NCBI RefSeq assembly: GCF_900105625.1
Contig: NZ_FNSD01000001.1
Coordinates: 3,844,001 to 3,908,000 of the forward strand
DNA length: 64,000 nt
Reading direction: 5' to 3'
Source: Terriglobus roseus
GTDB taxonomy: Bacteria; Acidobacteriota; Terriglobia; Terriglobales; Acidobacteriaceae
Position numbers and translations under genes: made by a program. Below the pieces are notes generated by a model. That model saw nothing but the letters and a program-made list of their open reading frames with translations, was not told the DNA's origin and did not search any database. This document shows positions 16,986-25,853 of the stretch, in pieces. Each line of letters opens with the position of its first letter. Position 1 is the stretch's first letter.

Positions 16986-17969
16986 ATGAAGATGCTTCTG
17001 CCCATCAGCGCTGCGGCACTGCTGTTCGTCCCGCTGCCTGCGAACTCCACTGGTCCGCTGGCACGCAGCCGATGGCAGCGTGTACTGATTGCGCCGCAAT
17101 CGATGTCGCAGGCCGAGCAGTGCGTGATTGTGGATGCGGATCTGTACGCACACGCCGCCCCGGGCCTGCGCGATGTGCGGCTGGTACAGGATGGCATCGA
17201 GATTCCCTACGCCACGGATGTCAGCTTCGACGACCGTACAGGAGACGCAGGCGCACCGCCTCCGGATGACCGCGCGCAGTATGAGACGGTGAAGATTCTG
17301 CCCTTGGTGCCAACCCAGGTAGCTGGTGCTTCGAATAGCGGCAGCTCCTTCGTTCCCGGATCGCTCTACCAGGAAGATCTGCTCTCAGCACACGTCCCTG
17401 TCGAACGCGTTCGGCTTGAGCCGGCGCCGTCCGGCGAGGCGCGCGTAAGTCTGCGTGCTGCGGCCCGCATGAACCTGGCGCAGGCCGAGGAGCTGCGGAC
17501 TACGCTTGGTCCTGGGCACGCAGCTGCGCCCTTCACCATCGGAGCGAACCTGCAGGATGAAGCCGACATCACGGTGATGGTGCAGGCTGCGGCGGCTCGT
17601 GCGAAGGCTGGGGTGAGTGGCGCGATCATCTCCCCGCGCGGCGCACCGCCTGCGGCGCAGTCCCTCGTGCTGGAGATGCGTCGCCGTGAGATCTGTTACC
17701 AGCCCTTGTCCTCTGCGCGCGTGCGGCTACTGCTCGGCGATGCGGAGGCCCCGCCGCCGCGCTACGACTATGCGCTGCATTATCAGCCAAAGGTTTCGCC
17801 ACTGCTGGCGACAATGGGGCCGATGCAGCCCAATCCTGACTATGTTGCGCCGGTGCGCGCGCAGCGATTCCGCATGACGGCGCGGCTACGTCTGGTCATC
17901 GCGTTCAGCGTTGCCATCGCGGCATTTTTCCTGACTGCGATCCCTCTGCTCAAGCTTACAAAGCGATAG
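16986..17969 (+). CDS. Exported membrane-anchored protein, DUF3999-like
   Basis: The 327-residue product has an N-terminal signal peptide and a single membrane span at the very C-terminus (about 300-322) followed by a short basic tail. The large extracytoplasmic part opens with strands (RSRWQRVLIAP, YAHAAPGLRDVRLVQDG) that recall DUF3999 family proteins. I cannot verify that by search. ATG 16986 is chosen because it begins the signal sequence. The gene is divergent from the receiver-HPt gene, and no catalytic motif is evident. Confidence 0.6.
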   Translation: MKMLLPISAAALLFVPLPANSTGPLARSRWQRVLIAPQSMSQAEQCVIVDADLYAHAAPGLRDVRLVQDGIEIPYATDVSFDDRTGDAGAPPPDDRAQYETVKILPLVPTQVAGASNSGSSFVPGSLYQEDLLSAHVPVERVRLEPAPSGEARVSLRAAARMNLAQAEELRTTLGPGHAAAPFTIGANLQDEADITVMVQAAAARAKAGVSGAIISPRGAPPAAQSLVLEMRRREICYQPLSSARVRLLLGDAEAPPPRYDYALHYQPKVSPLLATMGPMQPNPDYVAPVRAQRFRMTARLRLVIAFSVAIAAFFLTAIPLLKLTKR

Positions 17970-17976
17970 GCGCGGC

Positions 17977-18477
17977 TTATTTTGTGGGGGGTGCGGTGCA
18001 TCCACTGGGGTCGCGGCCGCTGTCGAGCTGTTCCTGGGCGGCCTTTGCCAGCACGATGATCTGGGTGTAGCTCGGGTCTTTGTCGACGCGGCCAAGGAAG
18101 TCCACCAGCGCGGCCTTTGCCTCGGGGAGTTTGCACTGCCGCATGAGGTATTGGGCGTGGTTGAAGTAGGGCGTGTAGCAGTAGGGCGCGGCCTTGATGG
18201 ACATCTGCGCGAGGCGCTCGACTTCGTTCCATTCGCCCCGGGCGCGGGCGCCTTCGATGGGCAGGATGAACTTGATTTTCGGGGAATTATCCGTATAAGC
18301 CGAGCCGGAATAGGCGTCGCTGATGCGCTGCACGCCGTCCGCGGTACACGCGTAATGAATCGTCTCAGTATTGTTCACAGGTTTGTTATTGTCGTCACCG
18401 CCGCGTCCCTGCGCGTGCAGTGCGTTGGCAGTGAGAACAACGATGGCGGCGACCGGCAGACGCAAGCGATTTCGCAT
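17977..18477 (-). CDS. Secreted TPR-like protein of unknown function
   Basis: The 166-residue product has a signal peptide (MRNRLRLPVAAIVVLTANALHAQ). The mature part has amphipathic helices reading like one or two tetratricopeptide repeats (YFNHAQYLMRQCKLPEAKAA, YTQIIVLAKAAQEQLD). The N-terminal mature region is N/D-rich, with a single YACTADG. ATG 18477 is chosen because it places the signal sequence at the N-terminus; the frame extends further upstream through the ftsK-side hairpin. Function unknown. Confidence 0.6.
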   Translation of the reverse strand: MRNRLRLPVAAIVVLTANALHAQGRGGDDNNKPVNNTETIHYACTADGVQRISDAYSGSAYTDNSPKIKFILPIEGARARGEWNEVERLAQMSIKAAPYCYTPYFNHAQYLMRQCKLPEAKAALVDFLGRVDKDPSYTQIIVLAKAAQEQLDSGRDPSGCTAPPTK

Positions 18478-18512
18478 GCGGAACAGCCTAGCAGTCCACA
18501 GGTACCGCTGCG

Positions 18513-18546
18513 AAGAGGGCCGCACCAATTGGTGCGGCCTCTCTTG
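18513..18546. terminator. Perfect palindrome downstream of ftsK, likely terminator
   Basis: A 22-bp perfect palindrome (GGCCGCACCAATTGGTGCGGCC at 18518-18539, with flanks GAAGAG/CTCTCTT) lies 20 bases past the ftsK stop on the minus strand. T-rich sequence on either side is modest, so termination is likely but not certain. Confidence 0.6.
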
Positions 18547-18566
18547 TTTCGTTGGTGCCATCATCG

Positions 18567-21260
18567 TTACCGGACGGCTTCGTCGACCTCGCGATAGAAG
18601 TCCTGCGACTTGAGGATCTCGCGGGGGCGGGATCCGTCTGCGGGACCGACGAGGCCGTCGCGTTCCATCATGTCGATCAGCGAAGCGGCACGGCCGTAGC
18701 CGATGCGCAGGCGGCGCTGCAGCAGGGAGGTGCTGGCCTTGCCGAACTCGTAGACGAGGCGGACTGCGTCGTCGAATAGCTCGTCGTTGTTGTTGTTTTC
18801 GCCGTCGTCGCCCATGTCGTTGCCCTTGTCGTCCTTGGGGCCTTCCAGGAAGCCTTCAACGTATTCGGCCTCGCCCTGTGCTTTCCAGAAAGCGACGACG
18901 TCGGAGATTTCCTTCTCCGTGACGAAAGGTGCGTGGACGCGCTGCAGGCGGCTGGTGCCGGGCGGCAGGAAGAGCATGTCACCGCGGCCCAGAAGGCTCT
19001 CTGCGCCGTTCGAGTCGATGATGGTGCGGCTGTCGACCTTGGTGGCGAGACGGAACGACATGCGCGTCGGGACGTTGGCCTTGATGAGGCCGGTGATGAC
19101 GTCGACGCTGGGTCGCTGCGTTGCCAGCACAAGGTGGATGCCCACAGCGCGTGCCATCTGCGCCAGGCGCGTGATGGACTCTTCGACGTTGGCCTTGTCG
19201 AGCATCATGAGGTCGGCGAGCTCGTCGATGATGATCATGATGTACGGCAGCGGCTGTTGCTCTTCACCGTCTTCGTTGAAGAGCTGTCCGCTCTCGAACA
19301 GCTTGTTGTACTGATCCAGGTTGCGGACGTGCCGCGAAGCGAGGAGCTTCAAGCGGCGTTCCATCTCGCGGACGGCGTTCTTCAGTGCGTTGGCCGCGAG
19401 CTTTGGCTCGGTGATGATTGGCGTGAAGAGGTGTGGAATGCCCTCGTACATGCCCAGCTCCACGCGTTTGGGATCGACCAGGATCATGCGGACTTCTTCC
19501 GGCGTTGCCTTGAAGAGAACACTCATGATCATGGCGTTGATGGCGACCGACTTACCCGAGCCGGTAGATCCGGCGATGAGCACGTGCGGCATAGCGGCGA
19601 GGTTCGCGGTGACGATGCGACCGTTGATGTCTTTGCCCATCGCCATTTCGACCTTGCTCTTGCTGTTGGCGAAGCCTTCGCTCTCGACCACGTCGCGCAG
19701 CCAGATGGTCTCGCGTTCGTGGTTGGGGACCTGGATGCCGACGGTGCTCTTGCCCGCCATGCGTTCGATGAGGATAGATTCGGCGGCCATGGCGAGGCAT
19801 AGGTCATCGGCCAGCCCGGTGACGCGGCTGTACTTCACGCCGGCGTCCGGACGGAACTCAAAGGTGGTGACGACAGGGCCTGGGTTGATCTGGGTGACTT
19901 GGCCGTCGACGCCGAACTCGCCACACTTTTCGACCAGCACCTTTGCTTCTTCGCGCAGAGCCTCTTCACGCACGGCGGCGTGCTCATCGCTGCGGTAGAG
20001 CAGGGAAGACGGCGGGAGCTTGTAGCCGTGAACGCTCTTCGTGGTGAGTGTGACGGTCTTCAGGCTGTCGTCTGCGCGCTTGCCGAAGGAGATTGTGTTT
20101 GCCGGGGGCGCTGGCATCGCTTCAGCACGCGTTGCGGAGACAGGGAAGGGCACGACCTCTGCTGTGCGTCCGGTGCGGACCGGAGCGGGGGACGCTTCGG
20201 TGCTCATCCAGTCGAAGGCAGCTTCGGGCTCGGCTTCAGTCGGCTGGTTCCAGTCGGAGAAGTTCTCCTGGGAACCGTGCAGGGGGGCATCCATCGTGCT
20301 GGCAAGGACGCCTTCGTGCATCAGATGTGCCTCGGCAGCGGCCTGCAGATGACCCGGCAGTGGAGCGAACTCCGGCTCAGGACCTGCGTCCACGATTGTG
20401 CGCGGCATCTGCGACCACATGCTGCGGGATGCAGGCAGATCACTGACTCCCGTGGTGTCCGGGTGAATGCCTTTGCGCCAGAAACCCCACTTGGCAAAGA
20501 GACCCGCTATGAGCGATCCGCTGGATGCGCGTTCGGCTGCTGCTGCGGCACGTGCGTTCTCCGCGTCCTGCTTGGCAACGATGCGTTCCCGGCGCGTCTC
20601 CAGCCGGTTCGCGGCGCGAGCGGACTTCAGATCGCCACGGTTGCCGCGCCATGCGATGTACCGTTCCCGGGCGCGATAGGCGAAGCCGAGACGCTGCCCT
20701 GCCCAGTCCTGGGCGGTGTTGAAGGTGAAAGTGGTGGAAAGGTAGATGCTGAGGACGAAGGCGATGCCGATGACCACACATGCGCCCGGGAAGTTGAGCA
20801 GGACGATGACCCCATCGGCAACCAGGCGGCCCAAAACTCCCTCAATGGGCAGCGCGCCGCGCCACAGCATGTGGATGGGAAAAAGGGCGAGCGCAGCGGG
20901 TGCAGCGAGAATCCAGAGCACGAGGCCGATGGTCTTCGCGGCGGGGGAACCCTGGGAGCGTGAACGGAGCCAGCAGACACCCAGGCGGGCAATCATCAAC
21001 GGGAAAGCCAGCGACGCGATGCCCACCAGCTGGAGCAGCAGGTCACTGACCGATGCGCCAAGGCGTCCGGCCCAGTTGTGCACGGGGTGAAGCGCGCCTC
21101 CACCGATCAGCCCGCCAACGGTATTCAGGGACGGATCTCCCGGCGTGTAGCTGACGAGTGCGAGCAGCAGCAGCACGGCAAGCGTCAGCAGCCCCAGGCC
21201 CAGAACTTCATTCAGGCGGCGGCTGCTGGTTGGGGTCATCTCCAGGCGTAAAGGCTTCAT
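18567..21260 (-). CDS. ftsK: DNA translocase FtsK/SpoIIIE
   Basis: The 897-residue protein has an N-terminal region with about four membrane spans (residues 15-200), an Ala/Pro/Glu-rich linker, and the FtsK motor: Walker A GSTGSGKS (about 562-569), Walker B IIIDELADL (about 673), and the C-terminal gamma winged helix (AVRLVYEFGKASTSLLQRRL) that reads KOPS-like sequences. It pumps chromosome termini through the septum and activates dimer resolution. Start 21260 has GGGAGACG at about 8 bases; an ATG at 21239 is possible. Neither kops sites nor xer genes are evident here. Confidence 0.93.
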   Translation of the reverse strand: MKPLRLEMTPTSSRRLNEVLGLGLLTLAVLLLLALVSYTPGDPSLNTVGGLIGGGALHPVHNWAGRLGASVSDLLLQLVGIASLAFPLMIARLGVCWLRSRSQGSPAAKTIGLVLWILAAPAALALFPIHMLWRGALPIEGVLGRLVADGVIVLLNFPGACVVIGIAFVLSIYLSTTFTFNTAQDWAGQRLGFAYRARERYIAWRGNRGDLKSARAANRLETRRERIVAKQDAENARAAAAAERASSGSLIAGLFAKWGFWRKGIHPDTTGVSDLPASRSMWSQMPRTIVDAGPEPEFAPLPGHLQAAAEAHLMHEGVLASTMDAPLHGSQENFSDWNQPTEAEPEAAFDWMSTEASPAPVRTGRTAEVVPFPVSATRAEAMPAPPANTISFGKRADDSLKTVTLTTKSVHGYKLPPSSLLYRSDEHAAVREEALREEAKVLVEKCGEFGVDGQVTQINPGPVVTTFEFRPDAGVKYSRVTGLADDLCLAMAAESILIERMAGKSTVGIQVPNHERETIWLRDVVESEGFANSKSKVEMAMGKDINGRIVTANLAAMPHVLIAGSTGSGKSVAINAMIMSVLFKATPEEVRMILVDPKRVELGMYEGIPHLFTPIITEPKLAANALKNAVREMERRLKLLASRHVRNLDQYNKLFESGQLFNEDGEEQQPLPYIMIIIDELADLMMLDKANVEESITRLAQMARAVGIHLVLATQRPSVDVITGLIKANVPTRMSFRLATKVDSRTIIDSNGAESLLGRGDMLFLPPGTSRLQRVHAPFVTEKEISDVVAFWKAQGEAEYVEGFLEGPKDDKGNDMGDDGENNNNDELFDDAVRLVYEFGKASTSLLQRRLRIGYGRAASLIDMMERDGLVGPADGSRPREILKSQDFYREVDEAVR

Positions 21261-21677
21261 GCAGGGCGTCTCCCAGCCCCCTGAGGGAGTGCAGTTATGC
21301 ACGCCACCGCACACTGCAACATCGCAGCGACACGCAGGGGATCATGCCCGATTCTCTACTGCTTGGAAGCCTGTGCGGCGCGCAATCTGCAGGAGGAACC
21401 CACACGGGCAACCCATGTGAGGCAGTCTGGCTCCTATGCGTTTGTAAGGCTGGCGACGTCAGCACCCAGCCCGCACGACGTATGTCTGTGGGACCTTTGT
21501 ACCAAGCGGTAAAGGGCGGTGGAGGGGGTTTTCGCGATTTCCTCCCCTTGCCTCCGGCGAAGGAGAATCGCACTGCAGCCGGGGGACACCGCCCTGATAC
21601 GCATTACCAAGTTTCCGGGCGATTCGCCCGTGGATTTTGCACCAAAGGGCTTCACCGCCCTATCCGAAAGGAACAAC
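21261..21677. other. Intergenic region between divergent ftsK and DUF2383-type gene
   Basis: This 417-base gap has no convincing gene. It contains the upstream regions of both flanking genes and a nested-helix element at 21368-21451 that is listed separately. A G-rich run (GGAGGGGG, 21521-21528) and a paired GGCGATTCGCC-type motif near 21617-21630 (GGGCGATTCGCCC) also occur; their role is unknown. Confidence 0.4.
21368..21451. ncRNA. Candidate structured RNA element, unassigned
   Basis: Four nested helices can be drawn by eye. AGCCT (21368-21372) pairs with AGGCT (21447-21451); CGCA (21381-21384) with TGCG (21437-21440); AGGAG (21391-21395) with CTCCT (21431-21435); and CACACGGG (21401-21408) with CCCATGTG (21412-21419), with one mismatch, around loop CAA. 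Internal loops separate them. It could be a small RNA or a leader of either flanking gene. It matches none of the riboswitch or housekeeping RNA consensus patterns I know, and strand is undetermined. Confidence 0.3.
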
Positions 21678-22130
21678 ATGGCAGAGCTGCTGAAGGATAC
21701 CGAGAGTGTTTTGAAGGACGTGATCACGTCCCTGATCGATAGCCAGGAAGGCTTCAAGGACATCGGCGAAAAGCTGAAGGACGAAACCCTGAAGCGCTAC
21801 TTCCTCGCAGAGAGCCTCAAGCGCGCCAGCTTCAAGGGCGAACTCGAGGACGTTTTGATCAAGGAAGGCGTTCACGACGCGTACAAAGAGACGGGCTCGG
21901 TTGCCGGCGCTCTGCATCGCACGTGGGGCGACTTGAAGGCCAAGCTGGGCGGCGATGACCACACGCTGCTGGAGACGGCAGAACAGGGCGAGGATGTCGC
22001 CAAGAAGGCCTATGCAGATGCACTGAAGCACAACCTGCCGCTGCCGGTTCACCAGTTGCTGAGCACCCAGGCCGCACACGTGCAGACCAGCCACGATTAC
22101 GTAAAGGCTGCTCGTGACTCGCGCAAGTAG
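21678..22130 (+). CDS. DUF2383/PA2169-type four-helix-bundle protein
   Basis: The 150-residue, highly helical protein follows the ferritin-like four-helix pattern of the PA2169/DUF2383 family: paired helices around DSQEGFKDIGEKLKDETLK and a C-terminal QTSHDYVKAARDSRK. It is rich in Lys, Asp and Glu, and has no signal peptide. Family members are linked to stress response, but no biochemical role is firmly established. ATG 21678 has AAAGGAAC seven bases upstream. A strong terminator follows. Confidence 0.75.
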   Translation: MAELLKDTESVLKDVITSLIDSQEGFKDIGEKLKDETLKRYFLAESLKRASFKGELEDVLIKEGVHDAYKETGSVAGALHRTWGDLKAKLGGDDHTLLETAEQGEDVAKKAYADALKHNLPLPVHQLLSTQAAHVQTSHDYVKAARDSRK

Positions 22131-22143
22131 TCCAGGATGTAAG

Positions 22144-22175
22144 AAAGGCCCCGCCTCGGCGGGGCCTTTTTCTTT
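22144..22175 (+). terminator. Rho-independent terminator after the DUF2383-type gene
   Basis: AGGCCCCGCC (22146-22155) pairs with GGCGGGGCCT (22158-22167), a nearly uninterrupted GC stem, followed by TTTTTCTTT. It ends the plus-strand transcript before the DoxX-like gene. Confidence 0.9.
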
Positions 22176-22189
22176 GCATCTGAAGAGGG

Positions 22190-22573
22190 ATGAGACAACC
22201 GCTACGAACCCTTGGCCTTATCGTGCAGTCGCTGGTTTACGTCGCGGCGGGTATCAATCATTTCTGGCACAGCGGAACGTACGTTGCAATCATGCCGCCG
22301 CATTACAGCAACCCGTTGTTGCTGGTGCAGTTGAGTGGCGCGGCGGAGATCCTTGGCGGGATCGGGCTGCTCATGCCGGTGACTCGGCGGTTTTCTGCGT
22401 GGGGCATCATTGCGATGCTGGTGATCTACTTCGATGTGCACCTGTACATGCTGATGCACGCGGACCGGTTTGCACAGATTCCGGTCTGGGCGCTCTATGT
22501 GCGGATCCTGCTGCAGTTTGTCCTGATTGCCTGGGCTTACGTCTACACACGGCCGATTCGGCCACGGGGATAG
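22190..22573 (+). CDS. DoxX-like inner-membrane protein
   Basis: The 127-residue protein has four predicted membrane spans with the DoxX-type pattern: an opening LIVQSLVYVAAGINHF, then SGAAEILGGIGLLMPVTRRFSAWG and a closing RILLQFVLIAWAY. DoxX-like proteins are small quinone- or redox-linked membrane proteins with varied roles; none can be assigned. AGAGGG sits just upstream of ATG 22190. Confidence 0.75.
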   Translation: MRQPLRTLGLIVQSLVYVAAGINHFWHSGTYVAIMPPHYSNPLLLVQLSGAAEILGGIGLLMPVTRRFSAWGIIAMLVIYFDVHLYMLMHADRFAQIPVWALYVRILLQFVLIAWAYVYTRPIRPRG

Positions 22574-22617
22574 GCCAGCCATCCTTTGCGCACTGCGACT
22601 CCGCCGCAAAGCAGAAA

Positions 22618-22640
22618 CCCCGTCTCAGTCTGAGACGGGG
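22618..22640. terminator. Bidirectional hairpin between DoxX-like gene and uppP
   Basis: CCCCGTCTCA (22618-22627) pairs perfectly with TGAGACGGGG (22631-22640) around GTC. It lies between two convergent genes and can serve as terminator for both; T-runs are short. Confidence 0.7.
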
Positions 22641-22657
22641 GCCTGTGTTTCTGTCCG

Positions 22658-23551
22658 TTACTTGATGGCTGCGGGATGCAGGTGGAGGTAGACCAGCAGG
22701 CCTGCGCCGAGGACGATGCGGTAGATGGCGAAGATGGTGAAACCACGCTTGCGCACCCAGCCCAGGAACCATGCCACGACCATGTACGCCACGATGAACG
22801 AGACGGCCATACCGATGATGAGGACTATCCAGCGCTCCGGGCCCATGACGAGCGGTGTGAGGGCTTCGGCGCCTTGTGCTGCGAGGTCCTTTGCGCTGGG
22901 GTGGATCGCCTTCAGGAGCGAATAGCCGGTCGCGGCGATCATCGTCGGGATCGAGACGAGGAACGAAAACTCCAGCGCGGAAGATCGGTCCATGCCGGCG
23001 ATCTGTCCGGCTGCGATGGTGGTCATGGAGCGTGACGTGCCGGGAATAACCGCGCTGAGGACCTGGCAGATACCGATCCAGATCGCCTCGCCAACGCCCA
23101 TCTGTTCTACGTGTGTAACGCGTGCCTCGCTGCGGCTGGCCCATGCGTCGACCACCCACATGACAATGCCACCGATCAGCAACGCGAGAGCGATTACGGT
23201 CAGGTTCTCAAGGTTCTCGCCGATCTTTTTGGTCAGCAGCTTGGCCGGGATGGCCGTGCAGACGAAGGCGATGAGCGTAAGCGACACCGGGTGGGTCAGC
23301 CACGTCTTGTTCCCGCGCTCACCGTGCGGAAAGGTGCGCAGGTAGCCGATGATGCGGATGGCGAAGAAGAGAAGCAGCGCGAGGATGGCGCCGAGCTGGA
23401 TGACGATGGTGTACATCTTCCAGAACGGGTCAGTGAGCGAGATATGCAGCAGAGCTTCGCTGAGGCGAAGGTGGGCTGTGGAGCTGACAGGTAAAAACTC
23501 CGTCAGGCCTTCCACAATGCCAAGGATGACGGACAGGATGTAGTCGTTCAA
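22658..23551 (-). CDS. uppP: Undecaprenyl-diphosphatase
   Basis: The 297-residue polytopic membrane protein has both signature regions of the BacA/UppP family: GIVEGLTEFLPVSSTAHL (11-28) and the PGTSRS motif midway, with about eight spans. It dephosphorylates undecaprenyl diphosphate to recycle the lipid carrier for peptidoglycan and O-antigen synthesis; bacitracin resistance is a known consequence in other bacteria. The start is TTG (23551) rather than ATG, preceded by GGTGAAG. Confidence 0.95.
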   Translation of the reverse strand: MNDYILSVILGIVEGLTEFLPVSSTAHLRLSEALLHISLTDPFWKMYTIVIQLGAILALLLFFAIRIIGYLRTFPHGERGNKTWLTHPVSLTLIAFVCTAIPAKLLTKKIGENLENLTVIALALLIGGIVMWVVDAWASRSEARVTHVEQMGVGEAIWIGICQVLSAVIPGTSRSMTTIAAGQIAGMDRSSALEFSFLVSIPTMIAATGYSLLKAIHPSAKDLAAQGAEALTPLVMGPERWIVLIIGMAVSFIVAYMVVAWFLGWVRKRGFTIFAIYRIVLGAGLLVYLHLHPAAIK

Positions 23552-23599
23552 AGCGGCTTCACCGGGCTTTCAATGAAATCTGTATTAAGAGGTTGCGAG

Positions 23600-24580
23600 C
23601 TAGTCGCGATCACTGCCGTAGATCGCGATGCCCTGCTCCACCCTGTATACCAGACTGACGGCGCGGGCTGTGTAGTCGCTTGCGGGGAAATGCTGCACCA
23701 TGGTGTCGCGCAGGACGTGTGCGCGCTGCGAAGCGGCATCGGCGCGCTTCTTATTCTCCTCTGTGGTGTACATGGTCACCAGCACTCCCTGGCGATAGAC
23801 CGCCTGCCACAGTGCCTGGGCCGTCTTCGGGCCGTCGGGGAAGGTGTCTGCATACTTTTGATAGAGATTGCTCTCCATCTCGGGACACTTGGGTAGTCCC
23901 TGCCAGTCGCCGCACAGCTTGCTGTCAAGCAGGTCATAGGCGGCAAGTGCGGGGTATTTACCCTCGCCGGTCTTCACAATCTTCTGCAGATCCTTCTGGT
24001 AGAGCGCCGGGCGCATATTTGCGTCCATGTCTTTTGCAGAGGGAAGCGTCGATGCGTCGAACTTCTCTTCCTGCCAGCGGATGTCTGCTGCGCGCCATTG
24101 CGCCTCCCCGGCGAGTGAAGAGGAGGGGAAGTACTCGGCAACGCGGCGGTAGAGCAGATGCGCGGCGCCCGCGGCGGATTTCGGTGCGTGCGGTTCGCCC
24201 GCTGCGGCTTCCATGCTGGCCGCTTCGCCGTAGATGAGCTTGTCGCCGTTGGGTGTCGTGGGACCGACGATTCCTTTGTCGCGGATCCAGCCGGAGCGCG
24301 GCAGAACGGCGGGGTCAACCGTGAACTCCGGTTCCTCTTCCGCTTTTTCCTCTTCGATGTCGGTATTTGCGAAGACCTTCACCCACGGTCCACTGCGCTC
24401 GACGATGAGCACTTCATGGCCAGGCGTGACAACGGAGACTCGTTGCGACTGTGCGTCGGGTGCGACGTAGACGTCGGCAACTTTCACCACGGTGGCACGC
24501 TGCGCGTCCGGCGGCGGTGCAGGCCGCTTTTGAGCGATAAGTGGGAGTGTCAGGAGGAAGATAGAGGCGAGCTTGCGCAT
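23600..24580 (-). CDS. Exported protein with SH3-like and helical repeat regions
   Basis: The 326-residue product has a signal peptide (MRKLASIFLLTLPLIAQ), then a bacterial SH3-like beta domain (ATVVKVADVYVAPDAQSQRV, WVKVFANTD), an acidic segment (EEEKAEEEPEF) and helical repeats that read like TPRs (LLYRRVAEYFPSSSLAGEAQ, SNLYQKYADTFPDGPKTAQA). This architecture suits a cell-wall or envelope scaffold, but no enzyme motif is seen. ATG 24580 is chosen because the signal sequence starts there. Function unknown. Confidence 0.65.
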   Translation of the reverse strand: MRKLASIFLLTLPLIAQKRPAPPPDAQRATVVKVADVYVAPDAQSQRVSVVTPGHEVLIVERSGPWVKVFANTDIEEEKAEEEPEFTVDPAVLPRSGWIRDKGIVGPTTPNGDKLIYGEAASMEAAAGEPHAPKSAAGAAHLLYRRVAEYFPSSSLAGEAQWRAADIRWQEEKFDASTLPSAKDMDANMRPALYQKDLQKIVKTGEGKYPALAAYDLLDSKLCGDWQGLPKCPEMESNLYQKYADTFPDGPKTAQALWQAVYRQGVLVTMYTTEENKKRADAASQRAHVLRDTMVQHFPASDYTARAVSLVYRVEQGIAIYGSDRD

Positions 24581-24649
24581 ACGGACATTAGACGGTGGTT
24601 TGAGGCGTGGTGTCACGCCGCCGGTTCGCTTGCCTCCCACATACTGTCT

Positions 24650-24698
24650 TCCTGAGCGAAGGGCAGCTACAGGCATTGCCCTGCGCTCAGGATGACAA
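24650..24698. repeat. Dispersed CTCAGGATGACA-type element, inverted repeat
   Basis: TCCTGAGCGAAGGGCA (24650-24665) is largely complementary to TGCCCTGCGCTCAGGA (24677-24692), giving a hairpin of about 16 bp with one mismatch, then TGACAAAG. The 3' part matches the element at 15240-15300. It lies between the threonine dehydratase stop and the envelope-protein start. Confidence 0.6.
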
Positions 24699-24710
24699 AG
24701 CCATTGGTGT

Positions 24711-25724
24711 CTATGCTTCGGCGGTCAGGAGTTCTTCGCGCAAGGTGGGGTCGATGTTGCCGCCGCTGACGACAACGACGACCTTTTTGGTGGTGGGAAG
24801 CTTATCCGCATGGAAGAGTGCAGCGGCCAGTGTAACGGCGCCGCTTGGTTCCGGCACAATGTCGGTTGCGAGCAGCAGAACCCGCGTGGCTTCGAGGATC
24901 TCTTCCTCAGTCACAGTAATGATGCCGTCGACGAACTTCAGAATGTGATGGAAGTTGCGCTCGCCCAGGCTTTGCGTGCGCAGGCCGTCGGCGATAGTGC
25001 GTGTCGTCTGGGTACCCTTCCATTCGACGAGGGTCCTGGTGCGAAAGCTTTCCTGCGCGTCAGCCGCGAGTTCGGGCTCGCAACCCCAGACCTGTGCCTT
25101 TGCGCCGGAGAGTTTCACCGCGGCTGCGACACCGCTGAGGAGACCTCCACCGCTGACGGGTGAGAGGACGAGGTCAGCATCGGGCGCCTGCTCCGTGATC
25201 TCGAGGCCGCACGTGGCCTGGCCCGCGATGATGAAGTCATCGTCGTAGGGAGGGACCATGACATAGCCGTGTTCGGCTACCAGTTCCTCAGCCTTCTGCT
25301 TGCGTTCGAGCGACGCGGGACCGACGAGCACAACGTCACCGCCGAGCGCGATGGTCGCTTCACGCTTGATGCGTGGAGCGGATTCCGGCATGACGATGAC
25401 AGCTTTGGCGCCCAGCGCACGTCCGGCGAAGGCAACGCCTTGCGCGTGATTGCCGCTGGAATAGGTGATGACACCGCGCTCCAGCTCGTCCGGCGAAAGC
25501 GATGCGATCTTGTTGTATGCGCCGCGCAGCTTGAAGCTGCCGATGGGCTGCTCGTTCTCAGCCTTCAGCCAGATCTCGGCGGTGGTGGGAACGTTGAATC
25601 CCGCCGCAATCATGCGCTGCGTGTCCAGCTTATAAAGGCCGGTCACAACCGCGGTTCCGGCGATACGCTCGCGCGCGGCGTGGATGTCTTCGAGGGTGAT
25701 CAGGGCTTCACTGGTGGTCGGCAT
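24711..25724 (-). CDS. Threonine/serine dehydratase (catabolic type)
   Basis: The 337-residue PLP enzyme has the family signature GSFKLRGAYN with the Schiff-base Lys65, the asparagine loop SSGNHAQGVAFA and the phosphate-binding SGGGL. It deaminates L-threonine to 2-oxobutanoate and probably also L-serine. Unlike biosynthetic IlvA there is no C-terminal ACT domain, so isoleucine feedback is not expected. Length is normal for the short class. It stands alone, with repeat elements and hairpins on either side. Confidence 0.9.
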   Translation of the reverse strand: MPTTSEALITLEDIHAARERIAGTAVVTGLYKLDTQRMIAAGFNVPTTAEIWLKAENEQPIGSFKLRGAYNKIASLSPDELERGVITYSSGNHAQGVAFAGRALGAKAVIVMPESAPRIKREATIALGGDVVLVGPASLERKQKAEELVAEHGYVMVPPYDDDFIIAGQATCGLEITEQAPDADLVLSPVSGGGLLSGVAAAVKLSGAKAQVWGCEPELAADAQESFRTRTLVEWKGTQTTRTIADGLRTQSLGERNFHHILKFVDGIITVTEEEILEATRVLLLATDIVPEPSGAVTLAAALFHADKLPTTKKVVVVVSGGNIDPTLREELLTAEA

Positions 25725-25801
25725 GTCTCTTATTGTCGCGCATGTGTTGCTCCTCCGCCGCTTCGTTACTGCACATGCTGAAGCCTGCGCCCATCAAAGG
25801 A

Positions 25802-25835
25802 AAGGCCCACGAATCTCGTGGGCCTTCCATTTTTG
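25802..25835. terminator. Hairpin terminator between two minus-strand genes
   Basis: AAGGCCCACGA (25802-25812) pairs perfectly with TCGTGGGCCTT (25816-25826), and a T-run follows on the plus strand (CCATTTTT). On the minus strand it lies just past the phosphoesterase stop and so may end the receptor-phosphoesterase transcript before the dehydratase promoter. Confidence 0.7.
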
Positions 25836-25853
25836 TCGTGTTGTGCTTCAGCT

